From Paenibacillus pectinilyticus (GTDB lineage Bacteria > Bacillota > Bacilli > Paenibacillales > NBRC-103111), in the NCBI RefSeq assembly GCF_001700435.1, contig NZ_LYPC01000012.1, positions 62,001-126,000 on the forward strand: a stretch of DNA of 64,000 nucleotides, read 5' to 3'. Below, one piece after another: positions 54,156-61,998 of this stretch. Made by a program: the position numbers and the translations under genes. A model generated the notes under the pieces. It had not been told where the DNA came from and made no database searches. It worked only from the letters and a program-made list of their open reading frames with translations. Each line of letters begins with the position of its first letter. Within the stretch, counting starts at the first letter, position 1.

Positions 54156-54551
54156 TTAGTCGCCCCATTTGAGCGAAAGCGAAAGCTGACAGCACGGGTG
54201 TGTTCCTGCGACGTGAGGACCCATGGTAAATTGAATAGCGCTAGGACTGAAGCTTGTGATAATGGTTGATTTGCTTCCGAAGGTATGAATGATTCGGTCT
54301 ACTTCTTTTTGATTGCCATTCTGGGCACTCGTCATTAATTCATGGGCGATCTTCGGGTCCGAGAGTTTGCTAATGAGGAGAGACGCATCCTTTAACAAAT
54401 TCTCAGTAGAGGAGACGGAGTTAGCAAGCATTTTGGTATCAACAGATGGATAGCGATCCCACGCCCAGTAAGGTGCATAGTGATAAGGATGAGCGGGATA
54501 TTGCTGGTAATGTACAGGGGGATAGGGGTACAAGGTTGGATCGTTGTACAT
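54156..54551 (-). CDS. Pro/Tyr/His-rich N-terminus hypothetical protein
   Basis: A 131-residue protein. The first 32 residues are rich in Pro, Tyr and His, like small coat or cell-surface-associated proteins of spore formers. Residues 40-90 are a helical region (VSSTENLLKDASLLISKLSD...ELMTSAQNGNQKEVDRIIH). The C-terminus contains GTHPCCQLSLSL. No signal peptide is visible. A spore-coat role is a guess from composition only. The GAGAAAGGGG RBS supports the ATG. Confidence 0.7.
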   Translation of the reverse strand: MYNDPTLYPYPPVHYQQYPAHPYHYAPYWAWDRYPSVDTKMLANSVSSTENLLKDASLLISKLSDPKIAHELMTSAQNGNQKEVDRIIHTFGSKSTIITSFSPSAIQFTMGPHVAGTHPCCQLSLSLKWGD

Positions 54552-54813
54552 CGAGACCGGCCCCTTTCTCTAAAATGATGGGCACTAGCAATATATGTGA
54601 GAGTAGGGCGAATGTGCATGGAGTCGCTAGCAGAGCCTGTCATTTCGTATAAGGGGTGGGCTACTACTGCAGTCGATATGCCCCATGTTAGCAGCAGGTT
54701 TAGTCGTAGGGCTTACCAACAGAGGCTCTGCGTAGGTGGCAGTGTATCTCAATTATTTTTCTGTGGAAAAATACGACAAGGGCTGATATACTGCTCATAC
54801 AGGAGATGATCTG

Positions 54814-55527
54814 ATGAATTCGAAAGTATCGTTTCAACCGCTTCACCGTCCCAAGCTCGTTGATGATGTGGTCACACAATTGCAGAAGAAGATTTCGGAT
54901 GGCGATCTGAAAATGGGAGATAAGATTCCAACAGAACCGGAATTAATGGAGCAATTCGGTGTCGGGCGCTCGACGATCCGTGAGGCGGTTCGGGTGCTTG
55001 TGCATGCAGGGCTGCTGGAGAAGAAGCAGGGCTTCGGGACTTTTCTAACGGGGCATTCCGATGCCGTGATGCAGGAACCGCTCGTCCACCGACTGCGTAG
55101 AGCTGAGATTTTGGAAGTGTACGAAGTCAGAAAGATGCTGGAGCTTGAGATTGCAAGACTCGCTGCAGAACGTCGCGATGAGGCAGACTTAGCTGTGATG
55201 GAAGATGCGCTCAACCAGCGGTTGAAAGCATTGGAAGCTGGCGATACCAACACGTATTTGGCCGTGGATATGGTTTTCCACCAAGCCATTGCGATCGCGA
55301 GCAAGAACGGTGTCGTTGTCGATCTCTACCGTTCCTTATCGGCCGTGATGATGGATGCTGCACAGAAACTGGTGGAGGATAAGGATGTTTACAATCACCA
55401 TCATCAGATTCATGTGAATTTGTATCAAGCGATCAAGGATAAGGACGTGGGCGCTGCGGAGCATTGGGCTTTGCAGAATTTGGAGGAGACGGTCCAGCAG
55501 CTCAAAAAGTTCCTGAATCAGGCATAG
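54814..55527 (+). CDS. FadR-subfamily GntR transcriptional regulator
   Basis: A 237-residue regulator. The winged helix is at 12-78 (GDKIPTEPELMEQFGVGRSTIREAVRVL), and the FCD ligand domain at about 95-230 has the helix pattern and His/Asp residues of the metal-containing FadR group (VDMVFHQAIAIASKN, HHHQIHVNLYQAI). GGAGATGA precedes the ATG. FadR-type regulators respond to organic acids; the ligand and target here are unknown. The nearest downstream gene is an MFS transporter 258 bp away. Confidence 0.9.
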   Translation: MNSKVSFQPLHRPKLVDDVVTQLQKKISDGDLKMGDKIPTEPELMEQFGVGRSTIREAVRVLVHAGLLEKKQGFGTFLTGHSDAVMQEPLVHRLRRAEILEVYEVRKMLELEIARLAAERRDEADLAVMEDALNQRLKALEAGDTNTYLAVDMVFHQAIAIASKNGVVVDLYRSLSAVMMDAAQKLVEDKDVYNHHHQIHVNLYQAIKDKDVGAAEHWALQNLEETVQQLKKFLNQA

Positions 55528-55561
55528 CGTGGGGATTTCCTCCACATGTGCGGGGGTACGC

Positions 55562-55611
55562 GGGGTTTGACAGCCGTCATGCGTCGGCGCGCTTCAATGC
55601 GTACTCAGGAT
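55562..55611 (+). repeat. Dispersed repeat E, copy 2
   Basis: About 50 bp, GGGGTTTGACAGCCG through ACTCAGGAT, matching 14786-14833. It lies in the 258-bp gap after the FadR-type gene. Confidence 0.7.
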
Positions 55612-55785
55612 ATGTTGGCAGGGGAAAACCTCGAACTTAAGGGTTTGCGAAAGGGAGTAGCCCTGACGCCTGACGTAGTCCGAGTGAAAAATGAGTACCC
55701 ATAGAGGGAGACTAGGCGAATGCAATTCGTTCCCTTTCCTCTAGTTTTAAACGTCTGATGATATGATGATAAGGAGTGTTATATT

Positions 55786-57018
55786 ATGCAAACAGCAACA
55801 ACTGATCAAGCCCTAGCGCATGCTCAGGCTCAAGCTCAAGCTTGTACGGTGTATGCAATATTATTTTCGATCAGCATCGTACATTTATTGAATGATGCGA
55901 TCCAGTCCGTCATTCCCGCCATTTTTCCGATTCTGCATGACTCCTTGCAGTTGAGCTTTACACAGATCGGCTGGATCGCTTTCACGCTCAACGTGACGGC
56001 TTCGTTGTTCCAGCCTTTGATTGGACTCTACACGGATGCGAGGCCTAAGCCATATTTACTGCCTATTGGCGTGGTGTTCTCGCTGCTGGGAATCATTGCA
56101 TTGGCCTATGCCGGCACGTTCTCACACGTGATCATGGCGGTTATTCTCGTTGGACTCGGCTCTTCCGTGCTGCATCCAGAGTCATCCCGTGTAGCCTATC
56201 TAGCTGCGGGTCCTCGGAGAGGGCTGGCGCAGTCGATTTTCCAAACGGGGGGTAATATCGGTCAGGCGATGGCGCCCATTTTTACTGCACTCATTTTCGT
56301 ACCGCTAGGTCAATTCGGGATCATTTGGTTTACATTTGCTGCGGCAGCGGGGATTGTGGTTCAGATTTTCGTAGCTAAATGGTACAAAGGGGCAATCGCA
56401 TTACGTTCCACGGTTCGGAAGTCGACCGTTGTGAAGAAGGCGCTGCCGAAAAAGACCGTCGCTTACGCACTATTTATTCTAATCATGCTGCTCTTCTCCA
56501 AATTCGTTTATGTGGCCAGTATGACAGGGTTCTATGCTTTTTATCTCATCGATCATTACGGCGTTACTACGGGGAAAGCACAGCTTATTATCTTCACCTT
56601 GCTGGCTGCAGGGGCTCTAGGAACGTTTATGGGCGGGCCTCTGGCGGACCGTTTCGGAAGACGGAATATGATCTGGTTCTCGATTTTAGGGACAGCACCG
56701 TTCTCTTTATTGCTTCCCTTTGTGAGCTTGTTCTGGTCCGCAGTGCTGTGTGCGTGTATCGGGTTCATTCTGCTATCTGGATTTTCCGTGATCGTCGTCT
56801 ATGCACAGGAGCTGCTGCCAGGTAAGGTAGGTACAGTGTCAGGCTTATTCTTCGGCTTAGCGTTCGGATTAGGCGGTATTGGCTCAGCGGTGCTAGGGAC
56901 ATTGGCGGATGCGACTAGCATCGGGTTCGTAATTCGGTTATGTGCCTACTTGCCATTACTTGGCTTGTTGGCAGCCTTCCTACCTACCGATAAAAAGCTA
57001 AATATGACGAGCGTCTAG
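55786..57018 (+). CDS. fsr: MFS transporter of the fosmidomycin-resistance (Fsr) type
   Basis: A 410-residue transporter with 12 membrane helices. HLLNDAIQSVIPAIFPIL and LSFTQIGWIAFTLNVTASL and the pattern SIFQTGGNIGQAMAP are characteristic of Fsr exporters. GGPLADRFGRRN is the second-half conserved loop. Fsr proteins export fosmidomycin and similar compounds; natural substrate is unknown. AAGGAG precedes the ATG. A Fur-type dyad lies just after its stop but points to the next gene. Confidence 0.85.
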   Translation: MQTATTDQALAHAQAQAQACTVYAILFSISIVHLLNDAIQSVIPAIFPILHDSLQLSFTQIGWIAFTLNVTASLFQPLIGLYTDARPKPYLLPIGVVFSLLGIIALAYAGTFSHVIMAVILVGLGSSVLHPESSRVAYLAAGPRRGLAQSIFQTGGNIGQAMAPIFTALIFVPLGQFGIIWFTFAAAAGIVVQIFVAKWYKGAIALRSTVRKSTVVKKALPKKTVAYALFILIMLLFSKFVYVASMTGFYAFYLIDHYGVTTGKAQLIIFTLLAAGALGTFMGGPLADRFGRRNMIWFSILGTAPFSLLLPFVSLFWSAVLCACIGFILLSGFSVIVVYAQELLPGKVGTVSGLFFGLAFGLGGIGSAVLGTLADATSIGFVIRLCAYLPLLGLLAAFLPTDKKLNMTSV

Positions 57019-57031
57019 CGGAGAATAGGGC

Positions 57032-57058
57032 AAATGAGAATGATAATTATCCTCATTT
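57032..57058. promoter_or_regulatory. Fur-type dyad upstream of the CDGSH micro-gene
   Basis: AAATGAG arms flank AATGATAATTATC. The inner 19 bp match the 19-bp Fur consensus at 15 positions. It lies 21 bp before the -35 element of the following promoter. Confidence 0.65.
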
Positions 57059-57078
57059 ACTAACTTTTATTCAATTAC

Positions 57079-57107
57079 TTTACAAATGTAAGTGAAGCGG
57101 ATATAAT
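57079..57107 (+). promoter_or_regulatory. Sigma-A promoter of the CDGSH micro-gene
   Basis: TTTACA (57079-57084), 17 nt, TATAAT (57102-57107). A TTACA-AA-TGTAA dyad overlaps the -35 box. The start codon is about 40 bp downstream. Confidence 0.75.
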
Positions 57108-57145
57108 AAACACAAGCAACACTACATTTGGAGGAGGTTGAAACC

Positions 57146-57223
57146 ATGGGTAAATGTGCATGCGGTAACACGCAAAACGTAGAGGGTAACTGCGACGGTT
57201 CACACGCTAAAAAAGACAAATAA
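57146..57223 (+). CDS. 25-residue CDGSH-type iron-sulfur micro-protein
   Basis: A short gene of 25 codons with a strong GGAGGAGG RBS, its own promoter and a terminator. The peptide is mainly one motif: C4-A-C6, T9, then C16-D-G-S-H20, the three Cys and one His that hold a 2Fe-2S cluster in CDGSH (mitoNEET-type) proteins. Between the second and third Cys there are nine residues instead of the usual eight, and the normal proline is absent. Full-length family members have 60 or more residues, so this is close to the minimal cluster-binding loop. Cluster binding is inferred. A Fur-type site upstream suggests iron regulation. Confidence 0.8.
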   Translation: MGKCACGNTQNVEGNCDGSHAKKDK

Positions 57224-57249
57224 GAATTTTCTCACATAGACGTAAGATG

Positions 57250-57290
57250 AAAGGACTCCGCGAGCTTAGGCTCGGCGGGGTTCTTTTTGT
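57250..57290 (+). terminator. Intrinsic terminator after the micro-gene
   Basis: A GGACTCCGCGAG arm pairs with CTCGGCGGGGTTC with mismatches, and five T follow. Confidence 0.7.
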
Positions 57291-57429
57291 GTTTGGCATT
57301 GTGTCTGGTACCCGTTGAGGGGACCGGATAGGATGGGAATTGATAATCAAGGCGGGAACATGTACATTAAAGCTTAGATGTTAAAAAGGGATGGGGAGCG
57401 TGCGAGGCACGGGACTGGCGGGGTTTCGC

Positions 57430-57675
57430 GTAAGGCCCAAAAAGGGCCTTACAGCTAGCGGTAGGCGCCCGCAGGGAACCTGTAACGCCCAAAAAGGGCG
57501 TTACAGCCCCGGCAAGCGAGGCAAGCGCCTGGTGTGCCTTCGCGTAAGGCCCCAAAAGGGCCTTACAGCTAGCAGTAGGCGCGCGGAGGGAACCTGTAAC
57601 GCCCAAGAAGGGCGTTACAGCCCCCGCAAGCGAGGCAAGCGCCTGGTCTGCCCTCGCGTAACTCCCCGGCATTAC
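57430..57675. repeat. Phased palindrome array, family D, on a 114-bp direct repeat
   Basis: Two near-identical 114-bp units (57428-57541, 57542-57655) each hold a GTAAGGCCC-N5-GGGCCTTAC and a GTAACGCCC-N5-GGGCGTTAC hairpin. Hairpins start at 57430, 57482, 57544 and 57596 (52, 62, 52), and a degenerate fifth is at 57658 (62). Stems are 9 bp. This is the cleanest copy of the 51/62 architecture. Confidence 0.92.
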
Positions 57676-57706
57676 CAATCATTTAACCGAAATGGGAGTG
57701 GGAAGC

Positions 57707-58282
57707 ATGGACGTGAAAGAAGCGATTCGTCAGCGACGCAGTATCGGGAAGGTTAAACAAGACCCGATCGCGCGTGAGCTGATCGAAGAGATATTAGAGG
57801 CTGGGGTGTGGGCACCCAATCATGCCCATACAGAACCTTGGCGTTTCTGGGTTATGACAGGCGAAGGCAGAGGCCTGCTCGGCCGTGGCTACGCGGAAGT
57901 GGCTGTGGCGAATGCAGGCGCGGAACTTTCCGCCGAGGAAGAAGCGCAGCTGCGCGCTGTGCATGAGAAGAAGGCGTTCCGAGCTCCGCTCGTGATCGCG
58001 GTTGCCGTCACACCTGCCGAGAAACCTGTTGTGCCAGTGATCGAGGAGTACGCAGCCGCCCATTGTGCGGTGCAGAACATGATGCTGACCGCCCATGCCA
58101 TGGGCTTAGGCACCATCTGGCGTACGGGTGATCCTACGTATCATCCGAAAATGCAAGAGACCTTCGGCCTTGCCGGCAAAGAAGAAATGGTCGGTTTCAT
58201 CTACATTGGCTACCCTGAAGCGGTGCCAACGAAGGCGGAGCGGATACCATTTGCACAGAAAACGATCTGGGTTAGCGAGTAA
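57707..58282 (+). CDS. Nitroreductase-family protein
   Basis: A 191-residue FMN-dependent oxidoreductase. The ATG at 57707 has GGGAGTGGG close upstream; ATG 57692 has no RBS. The N-terminal MDVKEAIRQRRSIGKVK and the central HTEPWRFWVMTG and C-terminal GFIYIGYPE are standard for the nitroreductase fold. Natural substrates may be quinones, nitro compounds or flavins. A hairpin terminator follows. Confidence 0.9.
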   Translation: MDVKEAIRQRRSIGKVKQDPIARELIEEILEAGVWAPNHAHTEPWRFWVMTGEGRGLLGRGYAEVAVANAGAELSAEEEAQLRAVHEKKAFRAPLVIAVAVTPAEKPVVPVIEEYAAAHCAVQNMMLTAHAMGLGTIWRTGDPTYHPKMQETFGLAGKEEMVGFIYIGYPEAVPTKAERIPFAQKTIWVSE

Positions 58283-58325
58283 ATGTAGCGAATAGAATAG
58301 GAGATGGAGACGTCCATCGATGATA

Positions 58326-58371
58326 AGGAAGAACCTGCGGCTGCTTGCTAAGCCCTGGGTTCTTCTTTTTT
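58326..58371 (+). terminator. Intrinsic terminator after the nitroreductase gene
   Basis: GGAAGAACC pairs with GGTTCTTC across a loop with an inner GGCT/AGCC stem, then six T. Confidence 0.75.
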
Positions 58372-58393
58372 GTGTTTGTAAATGAAAATCGTC

Positions 58394-58404
58394 GAACCGG
58401 TTTC
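58394..58404. promoter_or_regulatory. LacI-type operator 1
   Basis: GAACCGGTTTC, a CCGG-centred dyad typical of LacI-family operators, in the 5' region of the lacI-type gene. Confidence 0.6.
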
Positions 58405-58525
58405 ATTAAATGCAGCCTTCCATTTGCGATAGTCCCTGAAAATTCCCGTTATTACTGCGATTCCACCTTCATAACAGCCTGTTCTATTTACAATTCATTT
58501 ATCCTGCTATGAAACTACGATGATA

Positions 58526-58535
58526 AAACCGGTTT
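58526..58535. promoter_or_regulatory. LacI-type operator 2
   Basis: AAACCGGTTT, a perfect dyad 30 bp before the regulator start. With site 1 it suggests autoregulation. Confidence 0.65.
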
Positions 58536-58564
58536 ACTATTAAAGAGAAGTGAGGCGAGCTCAT

Positions 58565-59599
58565 ATGGCAAACATAGACGACGTTGCAAAAATCGCTGGG
58601 GTATCCAAAAGCACCGTATCCAACGTGTTTAGTAAGAAGAGACCCATTAGCAAGGAGGTGTCACAGCGCGTTCTGGATGCTGCACTGGATCTGAACTATA
58701 GGCCGAATTATTGGGCTCGAAGCTTAGCGAACAAACGGACCAATATCATAGGACTTAATATGCCGGGCGAGCAAGTGAAGTTTAGTCAGTTTCATCTTGG
58801 CCTTTTTAATGGCGTGTTAAAAGAATGCTATAGCCAAGGGTATCGGTTGCTTGTAAATACACTATCTACGGAATTCTCTAAGCAAGTTGAGTATGTAGCA
58901 ACAGATCCTGTTGATGGTGATATACTGCTTGACCCAGCAGAGAATGATGAACGAATTTCAGAACGAATTATGCGGAAGTTACCGCTCGTTGTTATTGGAA
59001 GACCGCATCATGAGTACGAATCTAGCGTTTCTTACGTCGACAATGACAACGTTGGGATGGGACAAATCGTAGCAGAGCATCTGCTGCAACTCGGTCATTC
59101 GCACATCCTTTTCCTGAATACACAGAAGGAAAGAACGGTGGCTCAAGATCGTGAACAGGGTTTCATAAAAGCTTTCCAAAAAGCCGACATGCCCATTGAT
59201 CCCAAGCTCATTGTCTACAAAGATGGGAAGTTAACTTCGACGACTTACGGTTATCAAATGACCAAGCGCTTATTGGCTTCTCATCCACAGATTACCGCCA
59301 TTATTACGGATACAGATAAAGTGGCACTAGGCGTGTACCAAGCTGCCGAGGAGCTTAAACTGCGAATACCGGATGACCTGTCTGTGTTTGCTTTTAGCGA
59401 CGATTCCATTTATGCACCCGAATTTAAGCCCCCGCTGACCGGCGTCCGTCTTAATGGCGAAGTGCTGGGAAGTGAAGCAGCCAAGCTGCTAATCGAACAG
59501 CTTCGTGTACCGAATACCATCGTCAAACGCATATTGATTCCAGCGAGTCTCGTGTTTAGAGGCTCTTGCGCCAAAGCGAGAACAGAGAATAACAAATAG
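58565..59599 (+). CDS. LacI-family transcriptional regulator
   Basis: A 344-residue regulator. ATG 58565 has AGTGAGG 11 nt upstream. ANIDDVAKIAGVSKSTVSNV is the HTH of a LacI regulator, with the hinge RPNYWARSLANKRT and a periplasmic-binding-like effector domain (about 62-335). It stands 27 bp before a sugar ABC operon, which it presumably controls. Two CCGG-centred operators lie upstream of it. Effector sugar unknown. Confidence 0.92.
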   Translation: MANIDDVAKIAGVSKSTVSNVFSKKRPISKEVSQRVLDAALDLNYRPNYWARSLANKRTNIIGLNMPGEQVKFSQFHLGLFNGVLKECYSQGYRLLVNTLSTEFSKQVEYVATDPVDGDILLDPAENDERISERIMRKLPLVVIGRPHHEYESSVSYVDNDNVGMGQIVAEHLLQLGHSHILFLNTQKERTVAQDREQGFIKAFQKADMPIDPKLIVYKDGKLTSTTYGYQMTKRLLASHPQITAIITDTDKVALGVYQAAEELKLRIPDDLSVFAFSDDSIYAPEFKPPLTGVRLNGEVLGSEAAKLLIEQLRVPNTIVKRILIPASLVFRGSCAKARTENNK

Positions 59600-59626
59600 A
59601 GAAGAAACAAATAGGAGGCCATACCC

Positions 59627-61045
59627 GTGTTGAATAAAAAAGCAGGAATGATCGCAGCTGTTGTCCTATCGACGAGTTTACTTGTGACCGCGTGCGGTAC
59701 GAAAACAGGAACGGATTCACCCGCCAGCTCGGCAAGCGAGTCATCCAAACCAGCCAAACAAGAAACCCTACGTATTCTTAGCGGTGTTGTCGGAGGGAAA
59801 ACACCTGAGGAGAATGCGTTATTTGAGAAGGAAGTCGAGCGCTTGACCGGCATTAAAGTGACGATCGAGAAGCCTGCGGCTGACTATGATAAGAAATTGT
59901 ATTCAGCCATTGCCGCTGGCGAGAAGTATGACCTTGTCTATATGGGCAAAGGCAATATGGATGTCCTAGTTGACCAAGGGGCATTGCTGCAATTAAACGA
60001 TAAAATTAAAGCTTCCAAAGTATTGTCAGATCCGAAAGTGATTCCTACCAAAGAATGGGACATGATTACGTACAATGGCGGGAAAATTTACAGCGTATTT
60101 AATAAATCGGAAGGCGGCACACTGCCGACTGTTCGACAAGATTGGATGGACAAGCTGAAGCTGCAGCAGCCGAAGACGCTGGATGATTTCTATCAGGTTT
60201 TGAAGGCTTTCAAAGAGAAGGATCCAGACGGCAACGGCAAGGATGATACGTACGGGTTATCCACTGCGGGCTTATATGATATTCAAGGCTTTATGAGCGC
60301 AGCAGGTGTGAAATACAAGTATGTGATCGATGCGAATGGCAAGCGTACAATTCCATACGCGACGGAAGCGGCTGTTCCAATCTATGAATGGTTCGCAAAG
60401 CTGTACAAAGAAGGCATTCTAGATCCTAACTTTGCAACCAATGATTCGGGCAAAATGAGAGAGCTGTTCCTAACCAACCGCGTAGGTATGGTCACGTACT
60501 GGGATGCCTGGGTAGGCCTCTTTAACAATATGAAGAAAACAGATGATCCTGCATTTGTAGCAAAAGCGATTCCCGGCGCTGTAGGCCCAGACGGCAAAAT
60601 TATGCTTCGCCGCGGAGATCCAAGCGTGTGGGGGATTCCAGTGAATGCGGAGCATGTGGATACCGCTATGAAATTCCTAGAGTTTTGGCAGACAGAGAAA
60701 GGAAATATTCTTAGTACGTTAGGGATTGAAGGCACAGATTACACAGTGAAAGACGGGAAGTACACGTTAACAGATGCTGGGGTTAGTCATGGGATGGACC
60801 ATGGAGCACCGTTCCCGAACAACACGAACTTTAAGAATCCGATCGGCACGCTGCCGGGAGCACTGGAAGGACGCCAAGTCATTTTTGATAACAATGCAAC
60901 GATTGAGAACTCCACGAAAGACTGGCCGAATGCTGAGAAAATTGTGACGAACTATGCGTTCCAAGCGATGATGGGCAAAATGCCAGCTGCAGATGCTGTG
61001 AAGAAAATGCATGATGAGCTGAAGGCTGTGAATTTAATTGATTAA
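59627..61045 (+). CDS. Extracellular solute-binding lipoprotein (sugar ABC transporter)
   Basis: A 472-residue lipoprotein. The GTG start has AGGAGG 9 nt upstream. The lipobox LLVTAC-G is at residue 17-22, followed by a Ser/Ala-rich linker. The rest is a family 1 binding protein of the LplA type used in Paenibacillaceae for oligosaccharides. KDPDGNGKDDTYGLS is an EF-hand-like calcium loop common in LplA-type proteins. It is the first transporter gene in the LacI operon, with no ATPase gene; such importers share MsmX-type ATPases. Confidence 0.93.
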   Translation: MLNKKAGMIAAVVLSTSLLVTACGTKTGTDSPASSASESSKPAKQETLRILSGVVGGKTPEENALFEKEVERLTGIKVTIEKPAADYDKKLYSAIAAGEKYDLVYMGKGNMDVLVDQGALLQLNDKIKASKVLSDPKVIPTKEWDMITYNGGKIYSVFNKSEGGTLPTVRQDWMDKLKLQQPKTLDDFYQVLKAFKEKDPDGNGKDDTYGLSTAGLYDIQGFMSAAGVKYKYVIDANGKRTIPYATEAAVPIYEWFAKLYKEGILDPNFATNDSGKMRELFLTNRVGMVTYWDAWVGLFNNMKKTDDPAFVAKAIPGAVGPDGKIMLRRGDPSVWGIPVNAEHVDTAMKFLEFWQTEKGNILSTLGIEGTDYTVKDGKYTLTDAGVSHGMDHGAPFPNNTNFKNPIGTLPGALEGRQVIFDNNATIENSTKDWPNAEKIVTNYAFQAMMGKMPAADAVKKMHDELKAVNLID

Positions 61046-61058
61046 GTAAGCTGAAGTA

Positions 61059-61095
61059 GAAGCGGAGGCGGGGATTACTCCCCAGCCGCCGCTTT
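61059..61095 (+). terminator. Intercistronic hairpin, attenuator-like
   Basis: AGCGGAGGCGGGG pairs with CCCCAGCCGCCGCT. There is only a short T run. It is likely to lower the permease level relative to the binding protein, as in many ABC operons, or protect the upstream mRNA. Confidence 0.6.
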
Positions 61096-61122
61096 CATAT
61101 TCACAGACAAGGAGGAACTCTA

Positions 61123-61998
61123 GTGACGGCATGGGCTCGCTATCGTGTGTTATATGTCATGATGCTACCAATTGTGATCTATTTTGCAATTTTCTCTTAT
61201 TTCCCACTGTTCAAAGGCTTACAAATATCGATGCAGAACTTCCGTATGATCGGCAATCGGCCTTTCGTTGGTTTAAAGAATTATCAGGTGGTATGGCATG
61301 ATCCTGTCTTCTGGCGGGTGCTTGAGAATACAGTAGTGATTGGGATCGGCATGCTGATATTAGGCTTTTTTGCCCCGATTATTGCAGCTTTATCCTTGAA
61401 TGAAGTACGTCAAACATGGTTCAAAAAAGTAACACAAATGGTGATCTATTTGCCGCATTTGTTCTCCTGGGTTGTTGTAGGTGGGATTTGGATCCTGATG
61501 CTGTCGCCAGACGGCGGATTTATTAATGAGCTATTGAAGGTGCTTGGAACAGCGAAGCCGATTCATTTTTGGGCAGAGGTTGATTATGCGCGCTATTTAA
61601 TGATATTGACAAATACATGGAAAGAAATGGGTTTTACCTGCATTCTCTATTTGGCTTCAATTGTCTCCATATCGCCATCTTTATATGAAGCTGCCCATAT
61701 GGATGGAGCAGGACGCTGGCAGCAACTTCGTTACGTCACTTTACCACAGCTTATTCCGACCATGAAGGTCGTTACGCTTCTGAATATGATTGGTATGCTT
61801 CGCATGTTTGATCAGATGATGATTCTAAGTAATCCCGCTATTGCTCGGAAGGTAGATGTCTTGATGACTTACACGTACCAAAAAGGGATTCTGGAGTTTA
61901 ATATGGGCGTCGCTTCAGCAGCAGGCTTTCTTGTTGTGTTGGCAACGCTAATCCTGGTGTTTGCGACTCGCAAACTAATTCGTTACGACGAGGAGTGA
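61123..61998 (+). CDS. LplB-type sugar ABC permease
   Basis: A 291-residue permease with six membrane helices. The EAA loop YEAAHMDGAGRWQQLRYVTLPQL identifies it as an inner-membrane subunit contacting the ATPase (positions given by eye). GTG start, AAGGAGGA upstream. TGA at 61996-61998 abuts the next ATG. Confidence 0.93.
   Translation: MTAWARYRVLYVMMLPIVIYFAIFSYFPLFKGLQISMQNFRMIGNRPFVGLKNYQVVWHDPVFWRVLENTVVIGIGMLILGFFAPIIAALSLNEVRQTWFKKVTQMVIYLPHLFSWVVVGGIWILMLSPDGGFINELLKVLGTAKPIHFWAEVDYARYLMILTNTWKEMGFTCILYLASIVSISPSLYEAAHMDGAGRWQQLRYVTLPQLIPTMKVVTLLNMIGMLRMFDQMMILSNPAIARKVDVLMTYTYQKGILEFNMGVASAAGFLVVLATLILVFATRKLIRYDEE

Noticed and set aside
57367..57756. Frames reading through the 114-bp repeats on both strands
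   Set aside because: The 114-bp unit is divisible by three, so frames stay open by chance. The hairpins explain the conservation, and there is no RBS.
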